A DNA stretch of 64,000 nt from Nematostella vectensis (lineage: Eukaryota; Cnidaria; Anthozoa; Actiniaria; Edwardsiidae), in assembly GCF_932526225.1 (NCBI RefSeq), contig NC_064048.1, forward strand, positions 1,789,340 to 1,853,339, written 5' to 3'. Below are positions 47,101-59,300 of this stretch, one piece after another. The notes under the pieces are model-generated. The model searched no databases. It had not been told where the DNA came from and saw only the letters and a program-made list of their open reading frames with translations. The first letter of the stretch is position 1, and every line of letters starts with the position of its first letter. The translations under genes were made by a program, and so were the position numbers.

Positions 47101-47656
47101 TCTCAAAACAGTCAAGCATGAGTTAGTGTGTACCATGTGTCAGTTTACCAAGCAGCTTCCCAATACAGGGACCTTCAAATTAGTTTACTTATTTGAGGAG
47201 AAGAAGGATTCACAGTCCACAATTTTGAATGTCAAGTCTTAGGGATGTGAACAAGGTTCATAAAACATGCCTGCACCTCTAAGCTTTCCATAGAAACAGA
47301 ATTAAGGTTACACAGCTCACGAACTGTGCATATCTGGGTGAATTTCTTGTCGATAAATGAATCGACCAGACAACTTGTGCATTACTTTAACTACGGAGTA
47401 TAGAATTGCAAGGAGGTTGTAAAACCTAATGGATAACACTCTATTTACCCCTGGTCCTTCCCCCTCGACCGCGGGTGCCTAGCCTTGGGCCATCTTCTCT
47501 CTTCATCATCTGCGAGGCCGCCTTTCCTGCCTGCGAAGCATAAGAACTACATGGCAGGTTATCTATCAGACACTTTTTTAACAAGGTAACACGAGAAATG
47601 CTGCGTAAAAAAGGGAACTTTGTTGAGCCGATTTTTCCTGAAGACATCGCCGCCAT
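41141..47656 (-). CDS. MRPS35: Mitochondrial small ribosomal subunit protein mS35
   Basis: Eight minus-strand exons: 47656-47449, 46645-46599, 46074-45898, 45370-45310, 44897-44773, 43403-43294, 42228-42159 and 41311-41141. All are GT-AG with matching phases, 969 nt (322 aa), close to the 323 aa of the human protein. Diagnostic blocks are [33 protein letters not shown]-type [39 protein letters not shown] and LYNEAW. The first ~45 residues are basic and hydroxylated without acidic residues for a long stretch, as for a mitochondrial presequence. mS35 is a structural component of the mitochondrial ribosome small subunit. The C-terminal tail differs from the human one (ends FKLHVKVKV). It shares a bidirectional promoter with PPP6C. 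Introns 3 and 7 contain MITEs, and intron 6 a minisatellite. Confidence 0.95.
41557..41903. mobile_element. MITE family copy B, with amplified left terminus (MRPS35 intron 7)
   Basis: The left terminus CAGGGGACTTGCTCTGAGAC and the reverse complement of the right terminus (CCAAATAGGGGACTTGCGCT, AAGAGATCACGTGATCTTTC, TGGGTGGCAAA) are clearly related, giving inverted repeats of ~45 bp. The segment CTGAGACCACGTGACATTTT is repeated four times in the left end (41572-41660). The interior has AAATAACAACAACAAAAAGC. Non-coding. Confidence 0.75.
42531..42669. repeat. 68-bp direct duplication
   Basis: AACAAATTTACCAAAGTTTT, CTGTGGTATATTAGCATGCA and following bases up to CATGTTCAAGAT are duplicated in tandem, essentially identically. 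The duplication leads into the 24-bp array. Confidence 0.92.
42669..42930. repeat. 24-bp minisatellite in MRPS35 intron 6
   Basis: Eleven copies of TGTAATTCCGCAGTAAATAT plus AGAT. The unit is 8 codons, so open frames of ~100 codons appear on both strands (NSAVNIDC and FTAELQSI repeats). Flanking exon phases show it is intronic. Confidence 0.95.
45500..45778. mobile_element. MITE family copy C (MRPS35 intron 3)
   Basis: Shares CATGTGACATTTTGGAGGCA, AACTCACACACGCTCCAGC, AATAACAACAACAAAA and the right end TTTGCCACTCAAAAGGTCAC through TTCAATTGTCTATTGG with copy B; diverged. Confidence 0.65.
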
Positions 47657-47775
47657 CTTGGATTCGGGAGTAAACCCAGGGCCGCGCGGTCGTTGCTGAT
47701 CATTTGTGGGGCTTCTGTGTGTTTTTGCACCAAGTCGAGGCTAAGGCTAAAGACGTAAAAAATGGCGGACCTGGA
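47640..47775. promoter_or_regulatory. Bidirectional promoter MRPS35/PPP6C
   Basis: Only 105 bp separate the two divergent start codons (47656 minus, 47762 plus). The gap is GC-richer (GGGCCGCGCGGTCG) and has no TATA box. Both starts lie in YY1-like context: the MRPS35 ATG within AATCCAAGATGGCGGCG and the PPP6C ATG within AAAAATGGCGGAC. Shared regulation of the two genes is inferred. Confidence 0.7.
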
Positions 47776-49967
47776 TCGTTGGATAGACATCGCAAAGGAA
47801 TGCGAATACTTACCCGAGAATGACCTAAAGGTGCAAAAAACATTGCACATAGCGTTGCTTCTTCAAATATCAGCTAAATTTATAGCCTTAATCATGCCTG
47901 ATTTGTGTTATTTTTGCGCTAGAAATTGTGTGATTACGTCTGTGAGCTGCTACTGGAAGAGTCGAATGTCCAACCTGTGTCTTCTCCGGTGACGGTGTGT
48001 GGGGACATCCACGGCCAGGTTGGTAGAGCACTCCGATAGAACATCTGATGTTACCCCCAATACAAGGCGAAATCTAGCGAGATATCCGGCGATCACGTTA
48101 ATATAAGCTCGACGGCATACACAGGGGTAACATACCTTACCATTTACCGTTACGTTAGTTTTGAAATGAAAGATTTTGGTTTAGACTCATCTATAATCTC
48201 CATATGCCTTCTTCGACTGAATGGATTATAGATTTTAGTGATCTCATACCCGTAAAACTATCATGCCTTTTTTGAATATATTGTCAATTATGGTTGACAG
48301 GCTTTCAAATGACCGTAGTTGCAAAAGTCATGTCATCGCCTATCGTGATTATTTGAAAATGGCTATTTGTGCACATAACTTTCCCTATTACCAATAACCT
48401 TAGTTGTACACTGTACCGCCTGGAAGGTGAGAGGTAGATTCAAGATAATCACTCCAAGACCCCCTCACACATCAATCACATAATTCAGTTTCAGTTTAAT
48501 CTTTGTTTATCGAGGGTAACATATTTAACCAAATATACAGTTTTCTAACATATGGCCCTCGGTTAGTAAGCACTGTCACTGGGGGCGGTCACTGCCAGAG
48601 GGTTAATTGCATCCCCAGTGGTTCTTTTACATCCCTTCGGTTCAGGTTAGTGTAGACCTCCGGTTTAGTGTCCCTATCTGAGAAGACTGAAAACACAGGA
48701 GAATAACTTCAACTCACTTGTGACACAAATTCGATTCAAGGCAGGAACCCGGAAAAATCCCTAGTTTGAGCCAGGATTCGACCGTGGGCCACAGCGGTGA
48801 GAGGCCGACGCGCTAACACACTAGGCCACCCATGCTTCCAACAGCAGCCTTCAATCATACCTAGAATGCACAAGAGTCTAGTTTTATACTAGTCATGAGG
48901 TACTCTAAACATCATTCTAACAATGGCATTATTTTTTCCTAGTTTTATGATTTGGAGGAATTATTCAGGACAGGTGGCCAAGTGCCCAACACATCCTACG
49001 TGTTCATGGTAAGAGCAAATGCTAATTGATGTGTTCATGGTAAGAGCAAGTGCAAATTGATGTATTGATTAATGCTGATTAAGGAGTAGCGCAAATTGTA
49101 AGCAATAACAGAAAATCTTAGAATGTCCTCCAATTGATTTTGTACCTGTATGGAGAAGTTGTCATAGGTCTTTTTATTTTAAGTTCTCTGGCTTTTTTCC
49201 TTAAAAAAGGGAAGAAAAAAAACACACCCAGAGCTGTGTTTCCTAGCAATACATGTTTCATATAGTGGCTGACCATTAGGCAGCTTGTTTCTCCTGCATG
49301 CTATAACTGCCCCTCTTGCAGATTTTAAGACAACTGCTTCCTTCTTTTCCAACAGGGTGACTTTGTAGATAGAGGATATTACAGTTTGGAGACATTTACA
49401 AGGCTATTAACACTGAAAGCCAAGTGAGTACAATTAACTGCAATTCTCTGTTCATTAACTGTTCTCTCTTCCCATCTGTTTGCCTCTCTGTCCCTCTGTC
49501 TGTCTTTCTACGTCTGAGTCCGTCCTTCTATCTGTTTTATTGACACTTAAGAATGGCTTGAAATGTCAGCAAAACATCTCATCATCTGTTTTTATAGAGC
49601 TGTAAAACATACAGTACCATTTCAACCTTGTGTTTATCCGTTTCCCTGTTGGTCGCTTCTTTATCTTTCTGTCTCTTTCTTTGCTCTTTGTCTGCACTTT
49701 AATTCTTTAAACTATCTAGTCTATTTTTTGCTTATCTGTTCAATGTTTAATACATAAACTGTAAGCTTACCTTACCTTTTGTTTCTATTGGCAATTCCAG
49801 ATGGCCTGACCGTATCACACTGCTCAGGGGTAACCATGAAAGTCGACAGATCACTCAAGTGTATGGATTCTATGATGAGTGTCAGTCAAAATATGGCAAT
49901 GCAAATGCCTGGAGATACTGCTGCAAGGTCTTTGATCTTCTTACAGTTGCTGCGGTGAGTTGTGTTA

Positions 49968-49998
<31 letters not shown>

Positions 49999-50318
49999 GA
50001 AAATACTTTTTTGTTTGTGGTGTACAAAGCAAATTTACCCTAGCTCTCCATGTAGGTACTCAACACCTCATGATGTCAATTTACTGCAGAATTACTCGGC
50101 TTGTGACTCCACAACATTTTGATCATGAGGTGATGACTGTTGTGGTGTATAAGAGTACACGCCATAGAAAACTATGGGGAATTTTTTAAACTTCATACTA
50201 TTATGTAGAACTTAAGGCTTTTTCAATCAGTAAGTTCCTTGTGTTTTTACAGATCATTGATGGTCAAGTTTTGTGTGTCCACGGAGGGTTATCCCCTGAT
50301 ATCAAGACCATAGACCAG
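47762..50318 (+). CDS. PPP6C: Serine/threonine protein phosphatase 6 catalytic subunit, partial (5' six exons)
   Basis: Exons 47762-47830, 47923-48018, 48943-49008, 49356-49423, 49801-49954 and 50253-50318 join in phase to 173 residues of the ~305 expected. The PPP-family metal-binding motifs are intact: GDIHGQ (about 50-55), GDFVDRG (78-84), GNHE (110-113) and the HGG turn (161-163). PP6-specific text includes [27 protein letters not shown] and [21 protein letters not shown]6C dephosphorylates Ser/Thr residues as the core of PP6 holoenzymes with SAPS-domain subunits. The remaining C-terminal exons must lie beyond the window, past the intronic array that begins ~22 bp after exon 6. The start is the ATG at 47762, giving [13 protein letters not shown]. 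Confidence 0.95.
48580..48838 (-). mobile_element. tRNA-derived SINE in PPP6C intron 2
   Basis: On the minus strand from about 48838: GGGTGGCCTAGTGTGTTAGC, GCGTCGGCCTCTCACCGCTG, TGGCCCACGGTCGAATCCTG. The TRGC..AG-type A box and the GGTCGAATCC B box have tRNA-like spacing, followed by a non-tRNA body. This is the common tRNA-headed SINE architecture. The 3' boundary is uncertain. Confidence 0.7.
49972..50000. repeat. (TGTC)n microsatellite
   Basis: Tandem CTGT tetranucleotides just after the PPP6C exon 5 donor. Confidence 0.85.
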
Positions 50319-50340
50319 GTCAGTGCCATCACATTCATTT

Positions 50341-53300
50341 AGCAGGGCAGGCATTACCACAACAAGTATCTAGTGGGGCAGGTATTACCATCACAAGTAT
50401 CTAGTGGGGCAGGCATTACCACCACAGGTATCTAGTGGGGCAGGCATTACCACCACAAGTATCTAGTGGGGCAGGTATTACCACAACAAGTATCTAGTGG
50501 GGCAGGTATTACCATCACAAGTATCTAGTGGGGCAGGCATTACCACCACAGGTATCTAGTGGGGCAGGCATTACCACCACAAGTATCTAGTGGGGCAGGC
50601 ATTACCATCACAAGTATCTAGTGGGTCAGGTATTACCATCACAAGTATCTAGTGGGGCAGGCATTACCACCACAAGTATCTAGTGGGGCAGGCATTACCA
50701 CCACAAGTATCTAGTGGGGCAGGCATTACCATCCCAAGTATCTAGTGGAGCAGGCATTACCACCACAAGTATCTACTGGAGCAGGCATTACCACCACAAG
50801 TATCTAGTGGGGCAGGCATTACCATCACAAGTATCTAGTGGAGCAGGCATTACCACAACAAGTATCTAGTAGGGCAGGCATTACCACCACAAGTATCTAG
50901 TGGGGCAGGCATTACCACCACAAGTATCTAGTAGGGCAGGCATTACCACCACAAGTATCTAGTGGGGCAGGCATTACCACCACAAGTATCTAGTGGGGCA
51001 GGCATTACCATCACAAGTATCTAGTGGGGCAGGCATTACCATCACAAGTATCTAGTGGAGCAGGCATTACCACCACAAGTATCTAGTGGGGCAGGCATTA
51101 CCACCACAAGTATCTAGTGGGGCAGGTATTACCACAACAAGTATCTAGTAGGGCAGGCATTACCACCACAAGTATCTAGTGGGGCAGGCATTACCACCAC
51201 AAGTATCTAGTGGGGCAGGCATTACCATCACAAGTATCTAGTGGGGCAGGTATTACCATCACAAGTATCTAGTGGAGCAGGCATTACCACCACAAGTATC
51301 TAGTGGGGCAGGCATTACCACCACAAGTATCTAGTGGGGCAGGTATTACCACAACAAGTATCTAGTAGGGCAGGCATTACCACCACAAGTATCTAGTGGA
51401 GCAGGCATTACCATTACAACTATCTAGTGGGGCAGGCATTACCACCACAAGTATCTAGTGGAGCAGGTATTACCACCACAAGTATCTAGTGGGGCAGGCA
51501 TTACCATCACAAGTATCTAGTGGAGCAGGCATTACCACAACAAGTATCTAGTAGGGCAGGCATTACCACCACAAGTATCTAGTAGGGCAGGCATTACCAC
51601 CACAAGTATCTAGTGGAGCAGGTATTACCACCACAAGTATCTAGTGGGGCAGGCATTACCATCACAAGTATCTAGTGGAGCAGGTATTACCACCACAAGT
51701 ATCTAGTGGGGCAGGCATTACCATCACAAGTATCTAGTGGAGCAGGCATTACCACAACAAGTATCTAGTGGGGCAGGTATTACCATCACAAGTATCTAGT
51801 GGGGCAGGCATTACCACCACAGGTATCTAGTGGGGCAGGTATTACCATCACAAGTATCTAGTGGAGCAGGCATTACCATCACAAGTATCTAGTAGGGCAG
51901 GCATTACCATCACAAGTATCTAGTGGAGCAGGCATTACCATCACAAGTATCTAGTGGGGCAGGCATTACCATCACAAGTATCTAGTGGGGCAGGTATTAC
52001 CATTACAAGTATCTAGTGGAGCAGGCATTACCACCACAAGTATCTAGTGGAGCAGGCATTACCATCACAAGTATCTAGTGGGGCAGGCATTACCACCACA
52101 AGTATCTAGTGGGGCAGGCATTACCATCCCAAGTATCTAGTGGGGCAGGCATTACCACCACAAGTATCTAGTAGGGCAGGCATTACCATCACAAGTATCT
52201 AGTGGGGCAGGTATTACCCCCACAAGTATCTAGTGGGGCAGGCATTACCATCACAAGTATCTAGTGGGGCAGGTATTACCCCCACAAGTATCTAGTGGGG
52301 CAGGTATTACCCCCACAAGTATCTAGCAGGGCAGGCATTACCATCACAAGTATCTAGTGGGGCAGGTATTACCCCCACAAGTATCTAGTGGGGCAGGCAT
52401 TATCACCACAAGTATCTAGTGGGGCAGGTATTACCCCCACAAGTATCTAGTGGGGCAGGCATTATCACCACAAGTATCGAGTGGGTCAGGCATTACCATC
52501 ACAAGTATCGAGTGGGTCAGGCATTACCACCACAAGTATCTAGTGGGGCAGGCATTACCACCACAAGTATCTAGTGGGGCAGGCATTACCATCCCAAGTA
52601 TCTAGTGGGGCATGTATTACCACCACAAGTATCTAGTGGGGCAGGCATTACCACCACAAGTATCTAGTGGGGCAGGCATTACCACCACAAGTATCTAGTG
52701 GGGCAGGCATTACCATTACAAGTATCTAGTGGGGCAGGCATTACCATTACAAGTATCTAGTAGGGCAGGCATCACCACCACAAGTATCTAGTGGGGCAGG
52801 CATTACCATTACAAGTATCTAGTAGGGCAGGCATTACCATCACAAGTATCTAGTGGGGCAGGCATTACCACCACAAGTATCTAGTGGGGCAGGTATTACC
52901 ACCACAAGTATCTAGTAGGGCAGGCATTACCACCACAAGTATCTAGTGGGGCAGGCATTACCACCACAAGTATCTAGTGGGGCAGGTATTACCACCACAA
53001 GTATCTAGTGGGGCAGGCATTACCACCACAAGTATCTAGTGGGGCAGGCATTACCACCACAAGTATCTAGTGGGGCAGGTATTACCACCACAAGTATCTA
53101 GTGGGGCAGGCATTACCACCACAAGTATCTAGTGGGGCAGGTATTACCACCACAAGTATCTAGTAGGGCAGGCATTACCACCACAAGTATCTAGTGGGGC
53201 AGGCATTACCACCACAAGTATCTAGTGGGGCAGGTATTACCACCACAAGTATCTAGTAGGGCAGGCATTACCATCACAAGTATCTAGTGGGGCAGGCATT

Positions 53301-56300
53301 ACCACCACAAGTATCTAGTGGGGCAGGCATTACCACCACAAGTATCTAGTGGGGCAGGCATTACCACCACAAGTATCTAGTGGAGCAGGCATTACCACCA
53401 CAAGTATCTAGTGGGGCAGGCATTACCACCACAAGTATCTAGTGGGGCAGGCATTACCACCACAAGTATCTAGTGGGGCAGGCATTACCACCACAAGTAT
53501 CTAGTGGGGCAGGTATTACCACCACAAGTATCTAGTGGGGCAGGCATTACCATTACAAGTATCTAGTGGGGCAGGCATTACCACCACAAGTATCTAGTGG
53601 GTCAGGCATTACCACCACAAGTATCTAGTGGGGCAGGCATTACCACCACAAGTATCTAGTGGGGCAGGTATTGCCATCACAAGTATCTAGTGGAGCAGGC
53701 ATTACCATTACAAGTATCTAGTGGGGCAGGCATTACCACCACAAGTATCTAGTGGAGCAGGCATTACCACCACAAGTATCTAGTGGGGCAGGCATTACCA
53801 CCACAAGTATCTAGTGGGGCAGGCATTACCACCACAAGTATCTAGTGGGGCAGGCATTACCACCACAAGTATCTAGTGGGGCAGGTATTACCACCACAAG
53901 TATCTAGTGGGGCAGGCATTACCACCACAAGTATCTAGTGGGGCAGGTATTACCACCACAAGTATCTAGTGGGGCAGGCATTACCACCACAAGTATCTAG
54001 TGGGGCAGGCATTACCACCACAAGTATCTAGTGGGGCAGGTATTACCATCACAAGTATCTAGTGGAGCAGGCATTACCATTACAAGTATCTAGTGGGGCA
54101 GGCATTACCACCACAAGTATCTAGTGGAGCAGGCATTACCACCACAAGTATCTAGTGGGGCAGGCATTACCACCACAAGTATCTAGTGGGGCAGGCATTA
54201 CCACCACAAGTATCTAGTGGGGCAGGCATTACCACCACAAGTATCTAGTGGGGCAGGTATTACCACCACAAGTATCTAGTGGGGCAGGCATTACCACCAC
54301 AAGTATCTAGTGGGGCAGGCATTACCACCACAAGTATCTAGTGGGGCAGGCATTACCACCACAAGTATCTAGTGGGGCAGGTATTACCACCACAAGTATC
54401 TAGTAGGGCAGGCATTACCATCACAAGTATCTAGTGGGGCAGGCATTACCACCACAAGTATCTAGTGGGGCAGGCATTACCACCACAAGTATCTAGTGGA
54501 GCAGGCATTACCACCACAAGTATCTAGTGGAGCAGGCATTACCACCACAAGTATCTAGTGGGGCAGGCATTACCACTGCAAGTATCTAGAGGGGCAGGCA
54601 TTACCATCACAAGTATCTAGTGGGGCAGGCATTACCACAACAAGTATCTAGTGGGGCAGGCATCACCACCACAAGTATCTAGTGGGGCAGGCATTACCAC
54701 CACAAGTATCTAGTGGGGCAGGCATTACCACCACAAGTATCTAGTGGGGCAGGCATTACCACAACAAGTATCTAGTGGGGCAGGCATTACCACCACAAGT
54801 ATCTAGTAGGGCAGGCATTACCATCACAAGTATCTAGTGGGGCAGGTATTACCACCACAAGTATCTAGTGGGGCAGGTATTACCACCACAAGTATCTAGT
54901 GGAGCAGGCATTACCACCACAAGTATCTAGTAGGGCAGGCATTACCACCACAAGTATCTAGTGGGGCAGGTATTACCACCACAAGTATCTAGTGGGGCAG
55001 GTATTACCACCACAAGTATCTAGTGGGGCAGGCATTACCACCACAAGTATCTAGTGGGGCAGGCATTACCATCACAAGTATCTAGTGGGTCAGGCATTAC
55101 CACCACAAGTATCTAGTGGGGCAGGCATTACCACCACAAGTATCTAGTGGAGCAGGCATTACCACCACAAGTATCTAGTGGGGCAGGCATTACCACCACA
55201 AGTATCTAGTGGGGCAGGCATTACCACCACAAGTATCTAGTGGGGCAGGTATTACCATTACAAGTATCTAGTGGGGCAGGCATTACCACCACAAGTATCT
55301 AGTGGGGCAGGCATTACCACCACAAGTATCTAGTGGGGCAGGTATTACCACCACAAGTATCTAGTGGGGCAGGTATTACCATTACAAGTATCTAGTGGGG
55401 CAGGCATTACCATTACAAGTATCTAGTGGGGCAGGCATTACCACCACAAGTATCTAGTGGGGCAGGCATTACCACCACAAGTATCTAGTGGGGCAGGCAT
55501 TACCACCACAAGTATCTAGTGGGGCAGGCATTACCACCACAAGTATCTAGTGGGGCAGGTATTACCACCACAAGTATCTAGTGGAGCAGGCATTACCACC
55601 ACAAGTATCTAGTGGGGCAGGCATTACCACCACAAGTATCTAGTGGGGCAGGCATTACCACCACAAGTATCTAGTGGAGCAGGCATTACCACCACAAGTA
55701 TCTAGTGGAGCAGGCATTACCACCACAAGTATCTAGTGGAGCAGGTATTACCACCACAAGTATCTAGTGGAGCAGGCATTACCACCACAAGTATCTAGTG
55801 GAGCAGGCATTACCACCACAAGTATCTAGTGGGGCAGGCATTACCACCACAAGTATCTAGTGGGGCAGGCATTACCACCACAAGTATCTAGTGGGTCAGG
55901 CATTACCATCACAAGTATCTAGTGGAGCAGGCATTACCATTACAAGTATCTAATGGGGCAGGCATTACCACCACAAGTATCTAGTGGGGCAGGCATTACC
56001 ACCACAAGTATCTAGTGGGGCAGGCATTACCATCACAAGTATCTAGTGGAGCAGGCATTACCACCACAAGTGTCTAGTGGGGCAGGCATTACCACCACAA
56101 GTATCTAGTGGGGCAGGCATTACCACCACAAGTATCTAGTAGGGCAGGTATTACCATCACAAGTATCTAGTGGAGCAGGCATTACCACCACAAGTATCTA
56201 GTGGAGCAGGCATTACCACCACAAGTGTCTAGTGGGGCAGGCATTACCACCACAAGTATCTAGTGGGGCAGGCATTACCACCACAAGTATCTAGTAGGGC

Positions 56301-59300
56301 AGGTATTACCATCACAAGTATCTAGTGGAGCAGGCATTACCACCACAAGTATCTAGTGGGGCAGGCATTACCACCAAAAGTATCTAGTGGGTCAGGTATT
56401 ACCATCACAAGTATCTAGTGGGGCAGGCATTACCATCACAAGTATCTAGTGGAGCAGGCATTACCACCACAAGTATCTAGTGGAGCAGGCATTACCATTA
56501 CAAGTATCTAGTGGAGCAGGCATTACCACCAAAAGTATCTAGTGGGTCAGGTATTACCATCACAAGTATCTAGTGGGGCAGGCATTACCATCACAAGTAT
56601 CTAGTGGAGCAGGCATTACCATCACAAGTATCTAGTGGGGCAGGCATTACCATTACAACTATCTAGTGGAGCAGGCATTACCACCACAAGTATCTAGTGG
56701 AGCAGGCATTACCACCAAAAGTATCTAGTGGGTCAGGTATTACCACCACAAGTATCTAGTGGAGCAGGCATTACCACCACAAGTATCTAGTGGAGCAGGC
56801 ATTACCACCAAAAGTATCTAGTGGGTCAGGTATTACCATCACAAGTATCTAGTGGGGCAGGCATTACCATCACAAGTATCTAGTAGGGCAGGCATTACCA
56901 CCACAAGTATCTAGTGGAGCAGGCATTACCACCACAAGTATCTAGTAGGGCAGGCATTACCATTACAAGTATCTAGTGGAGCAGGCATTACCACCACAAG
57001 TATCTAGTGGGGCAGGCATTACCACCACAAGTATCTAGTGGAGCAGGCATTACCACCACAAGTATCTAGTGGGGCAGGCATTACCACTGCAAGTATCTAG
57101 AGGGGCAGGCATTACCATCACAAGTATCTAGTGGGGCAGGCATTACCACAACAAGTATCTAGTGGGGCAGGCATCACCACCACAAGTATCTAGTGGGGCA
57201 GGCATTACCATCACAAGTATCTAGTGGAGCAGGTATTACCACCACAAGTATCTAGTGGGGCAGGCATTACCATCACAAGTATCTAGTGGAGCAGGCATTA
57301 CCACAACAAGTATCTAGTGGGGCAGGTATTACCATCACAAGTATCTAGTGGGGCAGGCATTACCACCACAGGTATCTAGTGGGGCAGGTATTACCATCAC
57401 AAGTATCTAGTGGAGCAGGCATTACCATCACAAGTATCTAGTAGGGCAGGCATTACCATCACAAGTATCTAGTGGAGCAGGCATTACCATCACAAGTATC
57501 TAGTGGGGCAGGCATTACCATCACAAGTATCTAGTGGGGCAGGTATTACCATTACAAGTATCTAGTGGAGCAGGCATTACCACCACAAGTATCTAGTGGA
57601 GCAGGCATTACCATCACAAGTATCTAGTGGGGCAGGCATTACCACCACAAGTATCTAGTGGGGCAGGCATTACCATCCCAAGTATCTAGTGGGGCAGGCA
57701 TTACCACCACAAGTATCTAGTAGGGCAGGCATTACCATCACAAGTATCTAGTGGGGCAGGTATTACCCCCACAAGTATCTAGTGGGGCAGGCATTACCAT
57801 CACAAGTATCTAGTGGGGCAGGTATTACCCCCACAAGTATCTAGTGGGGCAGGTATTACCCCCACAAGTATCTAGCAGGGCAGGCATTACCATCACAAGT
57901 ATCTAGTGGGGCAGGTATTACCCCCACAAGTATCTAGTGGGGCAGGCATTATCACCACAAGTATCTAGTGGGGCAGGTATTACCCCCACAAGTATCTAGT
58001 GGGGCAGGCATTATCACCACAAGTATCGAGTGGGTCAGGCATTACCATCACAAGTATCGAGTGGGTCAGGCATTACCACCACAAGTATCTAGTGGAGCAG
58101 GCATTACCACCACAAGTATCTAGTGGGGCAGGCATTACCACCACAAGTATCTAGTGGGGCAGGCATTACCACCACAAGTATCTAGTGGGTCAGGCATTAC
58201 CACCACAAGTATCTAGTGGGTCAGGCATTACCATCACAAGTATCTAGTGGGGCAGGCATTACCACCACAAGTATCTAGTGGGGCAGGCATTACCACCACA
58301 AGTATCTAGTGGGGCAGGTATTACCATCACAAGTATCTAGTGGAGCAGGCATTACCACCACAAGTATCTAGTGGGGCAGGCATTACCACCAAAAGTATCT
58401 AGTGGGTCAGGTATTACCATCACAAGTATCTAGTGGGGCAGGCATTACCATCACAAGTATCTAGTGGAGCAGGCATTACCACCACAAGTATCTAGTGGAG
58501 CAGGCATTACCATTACAAGTATCTAGTGGAGCAGGCATTACCACCAAAAGTATCTAGTGGGTCAGGTATTACCATCACAAGTATCTAGTGGGGCAGGCAT
58601 TACCATCACAAGTATCTAGTGGAGCAGGCATTACCATCACAAGTATCTAGTGGGGCAGGCATTACCATTACAACTATCTAGTGGAGCAGGCATTACCACC
58701 ACAAGTATCTAGTGGAGCAGGCATTACCACCAAAAGTATCTAGTGGGTCAGGTATTACCACCACAAGTATCTAGTGGAGCAGGCATTACCACCACAAGTA
58801 TCTAGTGGAGCAGGCATTACCACCAAAAGTATCTAGTGGGTCAGGTATTACCATCACAAGTATCTAGTGGGGCAGGCATTACCATCACAAGTATCTAGTA
58901 GGGCAGGCATTACCACCACAAGTATCTAGTGGAGCAGGCATTACCACCACAAGTATCTAGTAGGGCAGGCATTACCATTACAAGTATCTAGTGGAGCAGG
59001 CATTACCACCACAAGTATCTAGTGGGGCAGGCATTACCACCACAAGTATCTAGTGGAGCAGGCATTACCACCACAAGTATCTAGTGGAGCAGGCATTACC
59101 ACCACAAGTATCTAGTGGGGCAGGCATTACCATCACAAGTATCTAGTGGAGCAGGCATTACCACCACAAGTATCTAGTGGAGCAGGCATTACCACCACAA
59201 GTATCTAGTGGGGCAGGCATTACCACCACAAGTATCTAGTAGGGCAGGCATTACCACCACAAGTATCTAGTGGAGCAGGCATTACCACCACAAGTATCTA

